DNA of 53,568 bases from an uncultured Lachnospiraceae bacterium (GTDB lineage Bacteria; Bacillota; Clostridia; Lachnospirales; Lachnospiraceae), in the NCBI GenBank assembly GCA_944381485.1, contig CALWLI010000014.1, positions 1 to 53,568 of the forward strand, in the 5' to 3' direction. Under the pieces are notes generated by a model, which saw only the letters and a list, made by a program, of their open reading frames with translations, had not been told where the DNA came from and searched no databases. Below are positions 23,107 to 31,856 of the stretch, piece by piece. Each line of letters starts with the position of its first letter. The first letter of the stretch is position 1. The translations under genes were made by a program, and so were the position numbers.

Positions 23107-26100
23107 CTATTTAAAATCGTCTTTTATTATATCCCAGGCTGCCTCAAGGCTGTAATACTTCTTTATGAAGCTCTCAGTCTTTGCCGAGAGAGCCTCGCAC
23201 TCCCTGTCGCTGTCATAGAGGCGCACACAGAGCTCGGCAAAGCTCTCGGCCACCTTCTCCGGCCTCTCCCCTATGTCGGAAGGATCGCTGTCGGATATGA
23301 GCATGACGCTTCCTGCCTCAGGTATACCCTCGGCACCCACGGAGGTGGTCACTATACAGCTTCCGTTGTAGAGGGCCTCCACTACCTTGCCCTTTACTCC
23401 GGCTCCGTATCTCAAGGGAACCACAGTTATCTTAGTCCTGTCATAGAGCTCAGAGAGCTCCTCGTCGCTGACAAAGCCAAGGACATTTATTCCCGTCTCC
23501 TCCGGGTCCTTTCCGAGAGCCTTTATCTCATCTCCCGCCTTAGAGCCTGCTATGTAGAAATTGATGTTGGGAAGCTTCTCCCTTATCTTGGGGAATATGT
23601 CCTTTGCAAACCACAGCACGCCGTCGCTGTTGGGCGGATGGGCGAAGCCTCCCACAAACAGAAGCCCCTCCCTCTTTGCGTAGTCCCTGTTCTTCCTCTC
23701 CTTAAAGTCCTCGAAAACATAGGCGGTGATGGCTTTTACCTTCACAGTCTCGTCTATGGCATGTATGGCGTCCACCTCAAGCTGCGAAGGGTAGTAGGAC
23801 ATATCCGCCTTGTACATTACAGTGAACTCTATGTTCTTCCAGTAATCTGCCTCCCGCTTTATCTTTATGTCGTCGGTGAGCTCGTACTCCCTCATGAGCC
23901 TCATAAAGTGCAGGTCATGTCCGTAATATATGCACTTTATATCCGTATTGTCCTTTATGAATTCAATGTACTTTATGGCGATATGGGGCCTGTTGAGATA
24001 GGCTATGTCTATCATATCCTTATTTTTCTTTATATAGTCCCAGATCTCCGTCTGATAGTAAGCTCCGTAGAGGACCTCGATGCCCATCTGCTCAAGCTCT
24101 GAGGTGTAGGGCTCCTCGTGAAGGAAGTTGTCCCCCAAAAACTTGACAGAATAGCCTTTTTTGAGGAACATCTTCAGGTACTGCAGTGTGGTCTTTGAGC
24201 CTGCATCCTTGTCCCAGGTGGGAACATAGTGGTCTATGACAAGTATACATTTCTTGCCCTGACTTCTGTCTCTCGCCTTAAAGGGATTGGGATTTCCCGT
24301 GTTCTCGCTCTGAGATTTCAGCTCCTCGGCCCACTTTGCTCTGAACTTTTCCTGATTTACCTTCTGATACTGCTTGAGGCCTGTTCCCTCCACGTCCGTG
24401 CCGTTGGAGACTCCCTCAAAATGTATGACCACAGACTGAGGCTGATATACTACCCTCTTTCCATGCTTTCTCACCTCAAAGGCAAGGTCCGAGTCCTCGC
24501 AGTAGGCGGGCGCGTATCTCTCGTCAAAGCCGCCTATCTCGTCCCAGAGGCTTCGGCTTATCATTATGGCCGCTCCGGAGATGTAGTCCACCTCCTTTAC
24601 ATAGTTGTAATCAGGCTTTTCGGGGTCATCAAGCCTTCCGTAATTCCAGCCTGAGCCGTCGGACCAGATGATGCCTCCGGCCTCCTGAAGCCTTCCGTCA
24701 GGGTATATGAGCTTTGAGCCCACAAGGCCTATGCTCTCATCCTCCTCTATGAGCTTTAGGAGAGGGCAAAGCCAGTTTTCAGTCACCTTTGTGTCGTTGT
24801 TTAAGAAGAAAAGGTATTTTCCTCTCGCCTTCTCCACTGCATGATTGCAGTTTTTGAGGAAGCCCTGATTCTCCGTGTTCCTGCTTATGACAAGCCCCTC
24901 TATGTACTTTCCTATCTCAGCCGTGGCATCCTGTGATACATCGTCAGCTATCACTATCTCATAGGGAGTCTTTGTCTCATCCGTGTTTTCAAGTATTGAG
25001 CGTATACAGGAGTAGGTATAGCCCACCTGATTGTAACAGGGTATGATTATGGAGACCAAGGGCTCCTCTGTCTGAGGCAGCTTGAGCTTCCCCGCCTCAG
25101 CGTACTCGCTTCCTATGTTGAAATCTCCCTCAATGAGGTTCCTGCCCTCACTTGAAAGATACATTTTTATGTACTTTACAGGGTGCTTTACCGTCTGAGA
25201 AATGTAGGTCAGCACCTTTCTCTTTCTCGTTCCCCTGGGGAATTTAGACTCCAGAAGCTCGGAAAACTTTCTGAAGAGCTTTGAGCTTATTCCCTCATGG
25301 GCCTTCAGATATTCAAGCTGAGCTGACATGTTGGCTATGTCTGTCTCATGTATCTTTATGACATTTTCAAGATTGTGGATGTGGTTGTCGCTTAAGCGCA
25401 TCACCTCAATATCTTTTCTCAGGTTGGCGTTCTTCTCCTCCACCTCGTCCTGAAGCTCAAGTATCCTCTGCCTTGCCTTGGGAAGCTCGGCCTCGTGCTC
25501 AAGTATCTCAGACCTTCCCGTGATCTTCTTTCTGTAGGTCTCAAGATATCCCTGCTTTTCATCCCCGTGGACAAAGGTCTGGAAGGATCTCTCCATCTTG
25601 TCGTAATCCCTTATATCCTCTGCGGACATGCCGAAGCTCTCCAGGAATTCCTCCTCGTCGCGGTAGGCGTAGAGCTCGTTCCTGTAGGCCTCATACCAGT
25701 ATTTGAGCATGCGGTACCTGAGGTAGCCCTTGTCCACAGCCTCCTCAAACACCCACTCATAGTCAAGAAGGAAGTACTCGTCTCCCCTCTTCATAACATT
25801 CTCCAAAAGGCAGTCCATGTTTCGGCACTCATGTATGCCCACTCCAAGCATGAACTCTATGGCGTCTCTGAGTCCTATGGCAGGGGCCTGCCCCTCATAG
25901 ATCTCCTCCGCCAGAATATCCGCCACTGTGCGCCCCTCTATGTAGTCAAAGCGGGCCTCCAAAAGCCCTGCCTCATCCTCGGTTATGAAGGGCTCCGGTA
26001 TGTGGAGCCTCGGGTCTCTTCCCTTGTCTCCCATAAGTATCTCGTACTTTCTGTAGAGAGACTCTATGTGGTCATTTCCCTCGGGAGAGAGGGCCTTCTT

Positions 26101-27048
26101 CACCACATATCTGCGACCGTGTCCGGAATTTTTCGCGCTCTCAGGCCTAAGCTCCTCTGTTATGGCAGTGGAGATCCTGTATTCAGGGCGCCTTGTCTTG
26201 TTGAACTTTATAAATACCTGCTTTGTATCCTTCCTCGGCCCGAAAAGCACCAGGTAGGAGGGAACAAGCCTTTTTACGGCATCCCCGGACTCCGAGATTA
26301 TATTGTAGAGTCCCTCCTCATCCCCGAAGAGATACCTGTCCCTGAAAAATGCGTCGGAGACAGTCTTAAAGTCTCCCTTTCCGGGCATATACTCGTCAGA
26401 ATATATGCTCTTGGGAAGGTCCTTGTCAGGCAGGGGATAATATATATCAGCTCTCTTGAAAAGTCCCTCTTCTATGAGCATGTCCCTGAGCTTTAAAAGC
26501 TCGGAGTACTCCATGCTGATATTGTCACTGTCATTTTCGGCCCCCAAAAATGTCCTAAGAGAAAAGGTGTTGTCAACGGCAAAGAACAGCCTTCCTCCGG
26601 GCTTTACAAAGGTGGCCAGAAAGCGGATAAAGCTCTCAGGGCTCTCCCCCCTATCCCCCATCATCTCCTTTTTCATCTCAGTACAGATCACAAGATCATA
26701 GGTTTTGGAAGGTATCTTTTTTAAGAGCTTGACGTTTCCCCTCTCATGATCCGTAAGCTCAGGATATCTTGTTCTTATGACCTCAGAGCGCTCATATCTC
26801 GGATCATAGACATCCACCGAGCTCACCCTGTCGGACAGTATCCTTGTAAAGCAGCCGTAGTCGGCGCCGTACTGCATCACCTCATCATCGGGCCCCAAGT
26901 CTATGCTCAAAATAAGGTCCTCCCTTATAGGCGTAAGGGCATAGAGGTATTCCCCTGCGGTATTATCATTCAACACCCTGTCTGAGGGGTCCGCCTCTTT
27001 CTCGTATCTCTTTAATTTATCAATTAGATCATAGCTGATATCTCTCAT
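23107..27048 (-). CDS. 1313-residue multi-domain glycosyltransferase (methyltransferase-like, kinase-like, coiled coil, GT2, GT4)
   Basis: A single polypeptide with five parts. About 40-200: class I methyltransferase fold (VMQYGADYGCFTRIL, YDLVICTEM). About 265-440: protein-kinase/APH-like fold with catalytic-type segments HECRNMDCLLENVM and FLLDYEWVF. About 510-590: coiled coil. About 663-920: GT2 with VSIIIPCYNQ, ADDVSQDAT, FLNNDTKV and a C-terminal HFEG, like rhamnosyltransferases. About 935-1310: GT4-type GT-B fold (VGGFAHPPNSDG, YGAGVKGKVVEAL, TSVGAEGIP). Such fusions build repeating-unit or cap structures of ABC-exported glycans; the wzt-like ATPase gene overlaps its start by one base (TAATG). 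The methyltransferase and kinase parts could terminate chains, by analogy with WbdD-type chain terminators, but this is inference. Confidence 0.88.
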   Translation of the reverse strand: MRDISYDLIDKLKRYEKEADPSDRVLNDNTAGEYLYALTPIREDLILSIDLGPDDEVMQYGADYGCFTRILSDRVSSVDVYDPRYERSEVIRTRYPELTDHERGNVKLLKKIPSKTYDLVICTEMKKEMMGDRGESPESFIRFLATFVKPGGRLFFAVDNTFSLRTFLGAENDSDNISMEYSELLKLRDMLIEEGLFKRADIYYPLPDKDLPKSIYSDEYMPGKGDFKTVSDAFFRDRYLFGDEEGLYNIISESGDAVKRLVPSYLVLFGPRKDTKQVFIKFNKTRRPEYRISTAITEELRPESAKNSGHGRRYVVKKALSPEGNDHIESLYRKYEILMGDKGRDPRLHIPEPFITEDEAGLLEARFDYIEGRTVADILAEEIYEGQAPAIGLRDAIEFMLGVGIHECRNMDCLLENVMKRGDEYFLLDYEWVFEEAVDKGYLRYRMLKYWYEAYRNELYAYRDEEEFLESFGMSAEDIRDYDKMERSFQTFVHGDEKQGYLETYRKKITGRSEILEHEAELPKARQRILELQDEVEEKNANLRKDIEVMRLSDNHIHNLENVIKIHETDIANMSAQLEYLKAHEGISSKLFRKFSELLESKFPRGTRKRKVLTYISQTVKHPVKYIKMYLSSEGRNLIEGDFNIGSEYAEAGKLKLPQTEEPLVSIIIPCYNQVGYTYSCIRSILENTDETKTPYEIVIADDVSQDATAEIGKYIEGLVISRNTENQGFLKNCNHAVEKARGKYLFFLNNDTKVTENWLCPLLKLIEEDESIGLVGSKLIYPDGRLQEAGGIIWSDGSGWNYGRLDDPEKPDYNYVKEVDYISGAAIMISRSLWDEIGGFDERYAPAYCEDSDLAFEVRKHGKRVVYQPQSVVIHFEGVSNGTDVEGTGLKQYQKVNQEKFRAKWAEELKSQSENTGNPNPFKARDRSQGKKCILVIDHYVPTWDKDAGSKTTLQYLKMFLKKGYSVKFLGDNFLHEEPYTSELEQMGIEVLYGAYYQTEIWDYIKKNKDMIDIAYLNRPHIAIKYIEFIKDNTDIKCIYYGHDLHFMRLMREYELTDDIKIKREADYWKNIEFTVMYKADMSYYPSQLEVDAIHAIDETVKVKAITAYVFEDFKERKNRDYAKREGLLFVGGFAHPPNSDGVLWFAKDIFPKIREKLPNINFYIAGSKAGDEIKALGKDPEETGINVLGFVSDEELSELYDRTKITVVPLRYGAGVKGKVVEALYNGSCIVTTSVGAEGIPEAGSVMLISDSDPSDIGERPEKVAESFAELCVRLYDSDRECEALSAKTESFIKKYYSLEAAWDIIKDDFK

Positions 27049-28415
27049 TATACTTCCTCTGAACCTCTGAACTCAGTCTTTACCTGCGATTCCATGTCAT
27101 ATACTCCCACTGTGTTCTTGTTGGATATGACAGTGATATTTAAAAGGTCGTAAAGCCTGTGGTATACCGTGTGCTCCCCCTGCTCAAAGCCGGTGCAGCT
27201 CATGCTTATGAGGTACTCTCCGCCCTGCAGAGTCATCCTCTGGCGAAACTCCACCTCGTAGCTGTCTCCTTTCTTTACAGAGCGAACATCCGCCCCCTCA
27301 AACATGGTGTTGGTCCCTGTCAGGTCATTTCCCTTCTTATCCCTTATGGTGTAGGTGAATATGGGGGCCTCTATATTATCATTGAATCTTATCCTCTCCC
27401 TTATGGTAAAGCTCTCTCCCTTTAAGACAAGGTTTGTCAGCTTTCCCTTCTCGTCAAGGATACCGAAGTCATATATCTCGGCCTTGCCGTTTCCGTACTC
27501 GTTGACATTGGGGTTTACCGTCATCTGCTCCCGCATAAGTCCTCTGTGGGTCTCCTCGGCCTTTTCCTTTGCCTCGGACCTTTTATTTGCGGAGGCCTTG
27601 CCTATGAGTCCGGTCTTATTTTTCGCCTCTTCAACCTGCTTTCCTATAGTCTCCTCAAGGGCCTCCTGAAGAAGGTCATATTGGCCTGCAAGTATCTTTT
27701 TGTAGAGGTCTACCATATCCCCGGGGGCGCCTTCAGCCACCTTCTTTCCCCTGTTTAAGAGTATGACCCTGTCACAGTACTTCATAACAGAGCCCATGTC
27801 ATGGGTTACCATAAGTATGGTAGTGCCCTTTTCCCTAAGCTCGTCCATGCGGTGATAGCACTTAGCCTGGAAGAAAACGTCACCTACGGAGAGGGCCTCG
27901 TCAACTATGAGTATCTCCGGCTCCACATTTATGGCAAGGGCGAAGGCAAGGCGCACGAACATACCTGAGGAGTAGGATTTCACAGGCTGATAAACGAAGT
28001 CGCCTATATCCGCGAAGGCCAAAATTTCAGGGATCTTCTCATCCATCTCTTTCCTTGAAAATCCCATCATAGTTCCGTTCATGTATATGTTTTCTATGCC
28101 GGTGTAATCCATGTTGAAGCCTGCTCCCAGCTCCAAGAGGGCGGAGATCTTACCCTCCACCCTCACCTCTCCTGCGGAGGGGGTCAACACTCCTGTGATT
28201 ATCTTTAAGATAGTGGATTTACCGGAACCGTTGGTGCCTATTATGCCCACAGACTCCCCCTTCTTTACATTGAAGGATATGTCAGACAGGGCGTAGAAGT
28301 CCTTGTGTCTTATCCTTCCTGAGGGGCTGAGTGTCTCCTTCAGGCGGTCAATGGGCTTGTCATAAAGCCTGTATATCTTTGTGACATCAGAAACTTTTAT
28401 TATATCTTCAGACAT
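27048..28415 (-). CDS. wzt: Wzt-like polysaccharide/teichoic acid ABC exporter ATPase with C-terminal glycan-binding domain
   Basis: 455 residues. Nucleotide-binding domain at 1-245: Walker A GTNGSGKST, signature YSSGMFVRLAFALA, Walker B ILIVDEALSVGD, switch His in MVTHD, all of the Wzt/TagH/RfbE subfamily that exports finished undecaprenyl-linked chains. Residues about 300-455 form a beta-rich extension (FTIRERIRFNDNIEAPIFTYTIRDKKGNDLTGTNT) as in Wzt-C, which recognises the chain end. A permease (Wzm) is needed, but none is encoded in this window: upstream lie unrelated small genes. Confidence 0.93.
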   Translation of the reverse strand: MSEDIIKVSDVTKIYRLYDKPIDRLKETLSPSGRIRHKDFYALSDISFNVKKGESVGIIGTNGSGKSTILKIITGVLTPSAGEVRVEGKISALLELGAGFNMDYTGIENIYMNGTMMGFSRKEMDEKIPEILAFADIGDFVYQPVKSYSSGMFVRLAFALAINVEPEILIVDEALSVGDVFFQAKCYHRMDELREKGTTILMVTHDMGSVMKYCDRVILLNRGKKVAEGAPGDMVDLYKKILAGQYDLLQEALEETIGKQVEEAKNKTGLIGKASANKRSEAKEKAEETHRGLMREQMTVNPNVNEYGNGKAEIYDFGILDEKGKLTNLVLKGESFTIRERIRFNDNIEAPIFTYTIRDKKGNDLTGTNTMFEGADVRSVKKGDSYEVEFRQRMTLQGGEYLISMSCTGFEQGEHTVYHRLYDLLNITVISNKNTVGVYDMESQVKTEFRGSEEV

Positions 28416-28438
28416 TTAAAGCAATTCTCCGTAGCGTT

Positions 28439-28858
28439 TTATTTCTTGAATATGGCTTCCAGCTGTTTCTCCGGATCCCTGGCTCCGAGGTAATCGGACT
28501 TTCCGAAGCCCAGTATCATATCGCATATCCAGGGGAAGAAAAAGTAGAGCACGGCAAAGACATAGCCCTGGCCGAAGGACAGTGAAGTCTCAACGGCATA
28601 TACGATGTTTGCCAGCCAGCCGAATACAGGTATGTATCCGAACAAGAAATAATAGCCGTGGCTCATAGTGATCCTGCACATCACATAGTCGCTGTAGAAG
28701 GGTATCCAGGCAGCCCAGGGAGCCTCACCGGCCTTTCTGAACATGGCCCCTCTCCCCAGACAGTGAATGACCACAAAAAGTATGGAGATTGTGCATACGG
28801 CCATGATAAAAAATGCCGCTATGCTGTATCCTATTATTTCAAACAAAAAATCAAACAT
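28439..28858 (-). CDS. DUF5684-type small membrane protein
   Basis: 139 residues from ATG 28858, where AAGGAGG lies 8 bases upstream; the longer open frame to 28981 is rejected because it runs back over the DUF4250 gene. Four hydrophobic helices, with the characteristic FRKAGEAPWAAWIPFYSDYVM segment after the first and a final FFFPWICDMILGFGKSDYLG. This is the DUF5684 pattern, often found fused to or beside signal peptidases. Function unknown. Confidence 0.8.
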   Translation of the reverse strand: MFDFLFEIIGYSIAAFFIMAVCTISILFVVIHCLGRGAMFRKAGEAPWAAWIPFYSDYVMCRITMSHGYYFLFGYIPVFGWLANIVYAVETSLSFGQGYVFAVLYFFFPWICDMILGFGKSDYLGARDPEKQLEAIFKK

Positions 28859-28874
28859 TATCAGAACCTCCTTT

Positions 28875-29057
28875 TCAAGTCTTAACAAATCTGTTGTGTT
28901 CCTTATCGTAGCTGTAGCCTGCAGCCTCAAGCCTTGACAAAAGCTCGTCGCTGTCAATGTCTCTGTCCTCGCAGAGCTCATAAATATCAGAATAAAAATC
29001 TCTCAGCCAGGTGTTCACACAGCTTAAGAGTAGTTCTCCATCCTCAGGCAGTCTCAT
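28875..29057 (-). CDS. DUF4250 family small protein
   Basis: 60 residues, ATG 29057 with GAGAGG just upstream. Matches the DUF4250 layout: LPEDGELLLSCVNTWLRD at the N-terminus, then a short helical CEDRDIDSDELLSRLEAAGYSYDKEHNRF. These are conserved single-domain clostridial proteins of about 60 residues with unknown role. It sits between the HAD phosphatase and DUF5684 genes with short gaps. Confidence 0.85.
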   Translation of the reverse strand: MRLPEDGELLLSCVNTWLRDFYSDIYELCEDRDIDSDELLSRLEAAGYSYDKEHNRFVKT

Positions 29058-29073
29058 CTGTCCTCTCTCCCGT

Positions 29074-29862
29074 CTATATTATTGAAAGGCTCTTCATGGC
29101 ATACTCTATGCCGTCATCCTCCAGCCTTTTAGTGACAAAGTCGGCATACTTCTCTATCTCCCTGTCATGCTCTCCCATGATCACGGCATTCACCGCCTTG
29201 AGCATGGGGATGTCATTTGCGCTGTCTCCGAAGGCATAAGCGTCCTCCCCGGGGATATCATAGCGCTCAAGCACGAAATCTATGGCAGTCGCCTTGCTGT
29301 GCCCTGCAGGCACGCACTCATAAAATTTGCCTGCCCTGTCTATTATTTCAAAGTCTCTTCCGTATTTTTCCACAAAGGCCCCCATGTCCGTGAGCTCATC
29401 TCCCTGGACACAGAACTTGTTTGCCCTAAAGCCCTTCTTAAGGCCCTCCTTTAGGAGAGCCCCCTCAAGCTCCGTGTAGCGGGCAAGCCTTATGGTGTCC
29501 TCAAGTCTAAGGTCCTCACTGAAGATATCTCCCTCGTGGCCCTCAAGGCACAGGTCAAACTTCATAATGCGGCTGTCACTCATAAGCTCCCTTGTCGTGG
29601 CCTCCGGAATGACATACTGATAGACGGAGTCTTTCCCTATAATTATCTCCGTTCCGCAGCCGCACAGAAGCCCGTCAGTCTCGAACCTTTCGGCTGCTGA
29701 CATAGCCAGTCTGTAGGTCCTTCCGGTATTTATAAAAACCAAATGCCCCAGCTCTCTCGCCCTTGTAAGGGCCCTCTTCGTGCTGTCGGGCACAAAGTTC
29801 CTTCTGCCCATAAGCGTGCCGTCGATGTCAAAAAACAGGGCTTTTCTGTTTGTGTTTCTCAT
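29074..29862 (-). CDS. Cof-type HAD-superfamily phosphatase
   Basis: 262 residues from ATG 29862; a TTG four codons earlier overlaps the HIT gene and cannot be excluded, as neither has a clear ribosome binding site. HAD motif I is FFDIDGTLM, motif II FINTGR, and motif III/IV is the K-x..AFGDSANDIPML segment with GDSxND; the C2-type cap lies between. These enzymes dephosphorylate sugar phosphates, FMN-like or other small phosphates in the cytosol. Substrate cannot be told. Confidence 0.92.
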   Translation of the reverse strand: MRNTNRKALFFDIDGTLMGRRNFVPDSTKRALTRARELGHLVFINTGRTYRLAMSAAERFETDGLLCGCGTEIIIGKDSVYQYVIPEATTRELMSDSRIMKFDLCLEGHEGDIFSEDLRLEDTIRLARYTELEGALLKEGLKKGFRANKFCVQGDELTDMGAFVEKYGRDFEIIDRAGKFYECVPAGHSKATAIDFVLERYDIPGEDAYAFGDSANDIPMLKAVNAVIMGEHDREIEKYADFVTKRLEDDGIEYAMKSLSII

Positions 29863-29866
29863 ATAT

Positions 29867-30286
29867 CTACTCAAGTGCCGCCTTTATGCTCTCGGCTGTC
29901 TTTTTCTGCTCTTCAGGATCTGATTTTCCGGGATTCCAGAGAACCATGGCACTGTCACCGTCATAGCGGGGAATGATGTGAAGATGGAAGTGCTTCACTG
30001 TCTGTCCGGCCGACTCGCCGTTATTCTGAACTATATTTATCCCGCTGCAGCAAAGGGCCTTTTTCATGGCTGCCGCCACCCTTGCGGCAACGGAGAGCAC
30101 AGAGGCTCTGTCCTCTTCAGAAAGGTCAAATATGTCGTCCGCATGGTTTTTCGGAAGCACCAGGGCATGTCCCTTTGATGCCGGATTAAGATCCAGTATG
30201 ACTCTGAAGCGCTCATCCTCATATACTGTGTTGGAGGGGATGTCCCCTGCCGCTATCTTACAAAAAATACAATCATCCTTACGCAT
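29867..30286 (-). CDS. HIT family nucleotide hydrolase/transferase
   Basis: 139 residues; ATG 30286 with AAGGAGA 7 bases upstream. Zinc-type CIFCKI (C6, C9), the substrate region GHALVLPKNH and the catalytic HFHLHIIPR (His 99, 101, 103) identify a Hint-like HIT protein that cleaves adenosine phosphoramidate or dinucleoside polyphosphates. It overlaps the rhomboid gene by 8 bases and the HAD region follows directly, so the three are co-transcribed. Confidence 0.95.
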   Translation of the reverse strand: MRKDDCIFCKIAAGDIPSNTVYEDERFRVILDLNPASKGHALVLPKNHADDIFDLSEEDRASVLSVAARVAAAMKKALCCSGINIVQNNGESAGQTVKHFHLHIIPRYDGDSAMVLWNPGKSDPEEQKKTAESIKAALE

Positions 30287-30896
30287 AATAATCTCTCCTT
30301 TTTCTCGGTCTGTATAATATAAGGCACAGGATAAGGCCTACTATGAGTCCGCCTATATGTGCCGAGTTGTCAACTCCCGTGCTGCTCATCCCCATGTATA
30401 CGGACAGGGCTATGTACAAGAACAGCTGCCTTGTATTGTAACCCCCTGCATATCCGTGGTTTTTTATCACCACGGTGAGGAGTCCTCCCACTATGCCGAA
30501 TATGGCTCCGGAGGCCCCTGCGGATATGGAATAGCCAAGGTAATGCTCTCCCATAAAAAGGGATATGACATTGGCCCCGACTCCGCAGAGAAGATAAAAT
30601 ATAAGATACTTTATGTGCCCTAAAAACTCCTCAAGATCACAGCCCATTATAAAAAGTACCAGCATGTTGTTGGCAAGATGGGCCATGCCGAAATGCATGA
30701 AGCAGGAGGTAAGTAGCCTGTAATACTGGTGCTCCTCAAGTATAAGAGGCTCAAAGGAGGCACCGTATCTCAGCATCATCTCCATATCAGTCTCCGTGCT
30801 TCCGTGGAGCTCCAAAAACAGAAAATAAATTATATTTGCAGCTATGAGAGCCATGGTCACATAGCTCTTTTTATATTTTTCAGCATTCATACGCAT
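30279..30896 (-). CDS. Rhomboid-family intramembrane serine protease
   Basis: 205 residues with six membrane helices. The catalytic dyad is present: Ser129 in GASGAIFG (helix 4) and His180 in NSAHIGGLIVG (helix 6), plus the loop FMHFGMAHLANNM with its conserved His and Asn. It cleaves membrane protein substrates within the bilayer. ATG 30896 has no Shine-Dalgarno sequence; TGCTAATAT, an extended -10-like string, ends immediately before it, so a leaderless mRNA is possible. An ATG two codons later is an alternative. Confidence 0.93.
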   Translation of the reverse strand: MRMNAEKYKKSYVTMALIAANIIYFLFLELHGSTETDMEMMLRYGASFEPLILEEHQYYRLLTSCFMHFGMAHLANNMLVLFIMGCDLEEFLGHIKYLIFYLLCGVGANVISLFMGEHYLGYSISAGASGAIFGIVGGLLTVVIKNHGYAGGYNTRQLFLYIALSVYMGMSSTGVDNSAHIGGLIVGLILCLILYRPRKRRDYYA

Positions 30897-30951
30897 ATAT
30901 TAGCACATCCCGGCTTTTAATACCATACCGAGGCTTAAAAGGGACTTTACG

Positions 30952-30989
30952 CTTTTATTAAAAATGCCCTCCCCGAAAAAGGGGAAGGC
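30952..30989 (-). terminator. Terminator of the sugar ABC operon
   Basis: GCCTTCCCC / GGGGAGGGC arms (30981-30989 and 30966-30974) with a G-U pair on the - strand, 6-nt loop, then ATTTTTAATAAAA, 31 bases after the last permease stop. Confidence 0.85.
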
Positions 30990-31019
30990 AAATTTCTTCT
31001 TGCTGTCTGTATATGTATA

Positions 31020-31847
31020 CTAACCTTTGATGCCGCCTCTTGCGACTGCGGTTATAATGTATTTTCTTGCAAAAGCAAATAATATCATCATTGGTATGAC
31101 TACTATAAAGGCTGCTGCCATCAATCTCTCATATCTGACTCCCGCCGCCTGTACGAAGGAGGTGAGTCCTACCGTCACCGTCCTCATCTCCGGCTCGTTG
31201 GTGACAAGCATGGGCCAAAGGAAAGAGTTCCAGCTGTCTATTCCGTTTAAGAGTACTATGGTTATTATGGCGGGCTTTGATATGGGTACCATTATCCTCC
31301 AAAGATATTTGAAGTTTGAGGCTCCGTCTATCCTTGCCGCCCAGTACAGCGAGTCAGGAATTCCAAGGAAAAAATTCCTGAGTATGTAAATATACAGCAC
31401 ATTCGCAATGTACGGTAATGTTAAAGCCCTGTATGTGTCTATCCACTCAAGCCTCACTATGGTCACATAGTTTGTTATAGCCAAAAGCTCAAAGGGGACC
31501 ATCATAAATCCGAGGAAAAGCGAAAATATAATGTCTCTTCCCGGGAATTTAAGTCTTGAAAATGCGAAAGCCGTGAGTATGGTGACCAAAACCGTAAGGC
31601 TCACGGATATCACCGCAACTATTATGGAGTTTATTATATACCTTGCAAATTCCCCTGAGCTTAAGACGTACTCAAAATTTTCTGTCAGAAAGGAGGTGGG
31701 CCACCAAATAGGAGGCATCTGTGCCACCTGCTCAGGCGTCTTGAAGGCTGTTATTATCATCCAGTAAAAGGGAACTACCATCATCACAGCTCCTATTATG
31801 AGAGCCGCATATATGAGGACTTTCCCTGTTTTTCCGTTTTCTTTCAT
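31020..31847 (-). CDS. Carbohydrate ABC transporter permease, MalG/UgpE type
   Basis: 275 residues with six helices and the family N-terminal YAALIIGAVMMVVPFYWMIITAFK. The EAA loop that docks with the ATPase is seen in ARIDGASNFKYLWRIMVPISKPA. It is the last gene of the LacI-led operon and pairs with the MalF-type permease encoded 9 bp upstream. The imported sugar is unknown. Confidence 0.94.
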   Translation of the reverse strand: MKENGKTGKVLIYAALIIGAVMMVVPFYWMIITAFKTPEQVAQMPPIWWPTSFLTENFEYVLSSGEFARYIINSIIVAVISVSLTVLVTILTAFAFSRLKFPGRDIIFSLFLGFMMVPFELLAITNYVTIVRLEWIDTYRALTLPYIANVLYIYILRNFFLGIPDSLYWAARIDGASNFKYLWRIMVPISKPAIITIVLLNGIDSWNSFLWPMLVTNEPEMRTVTVGLTSFVQAAGVRYERLMAAAFIVVIPMMILFAFARKYIITAVARGGIKG

Positions 31848-31856
31848 CGTCTCCTC

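Noticed and set aside
25495-26496. 333-codon open frame on + inside the large glycosyltransferase gene
   Set aside because: It is antisense to strongly conserved coding sequence, has no ribosome binding site and a composition typical of antisense frames.
28859-28981. Upstream extension of the DUF5684 gene by 41 codons
   Set aside because: It overlaps the DUF4250 gene; AAGGAGG directly before 28858 fixes the start.
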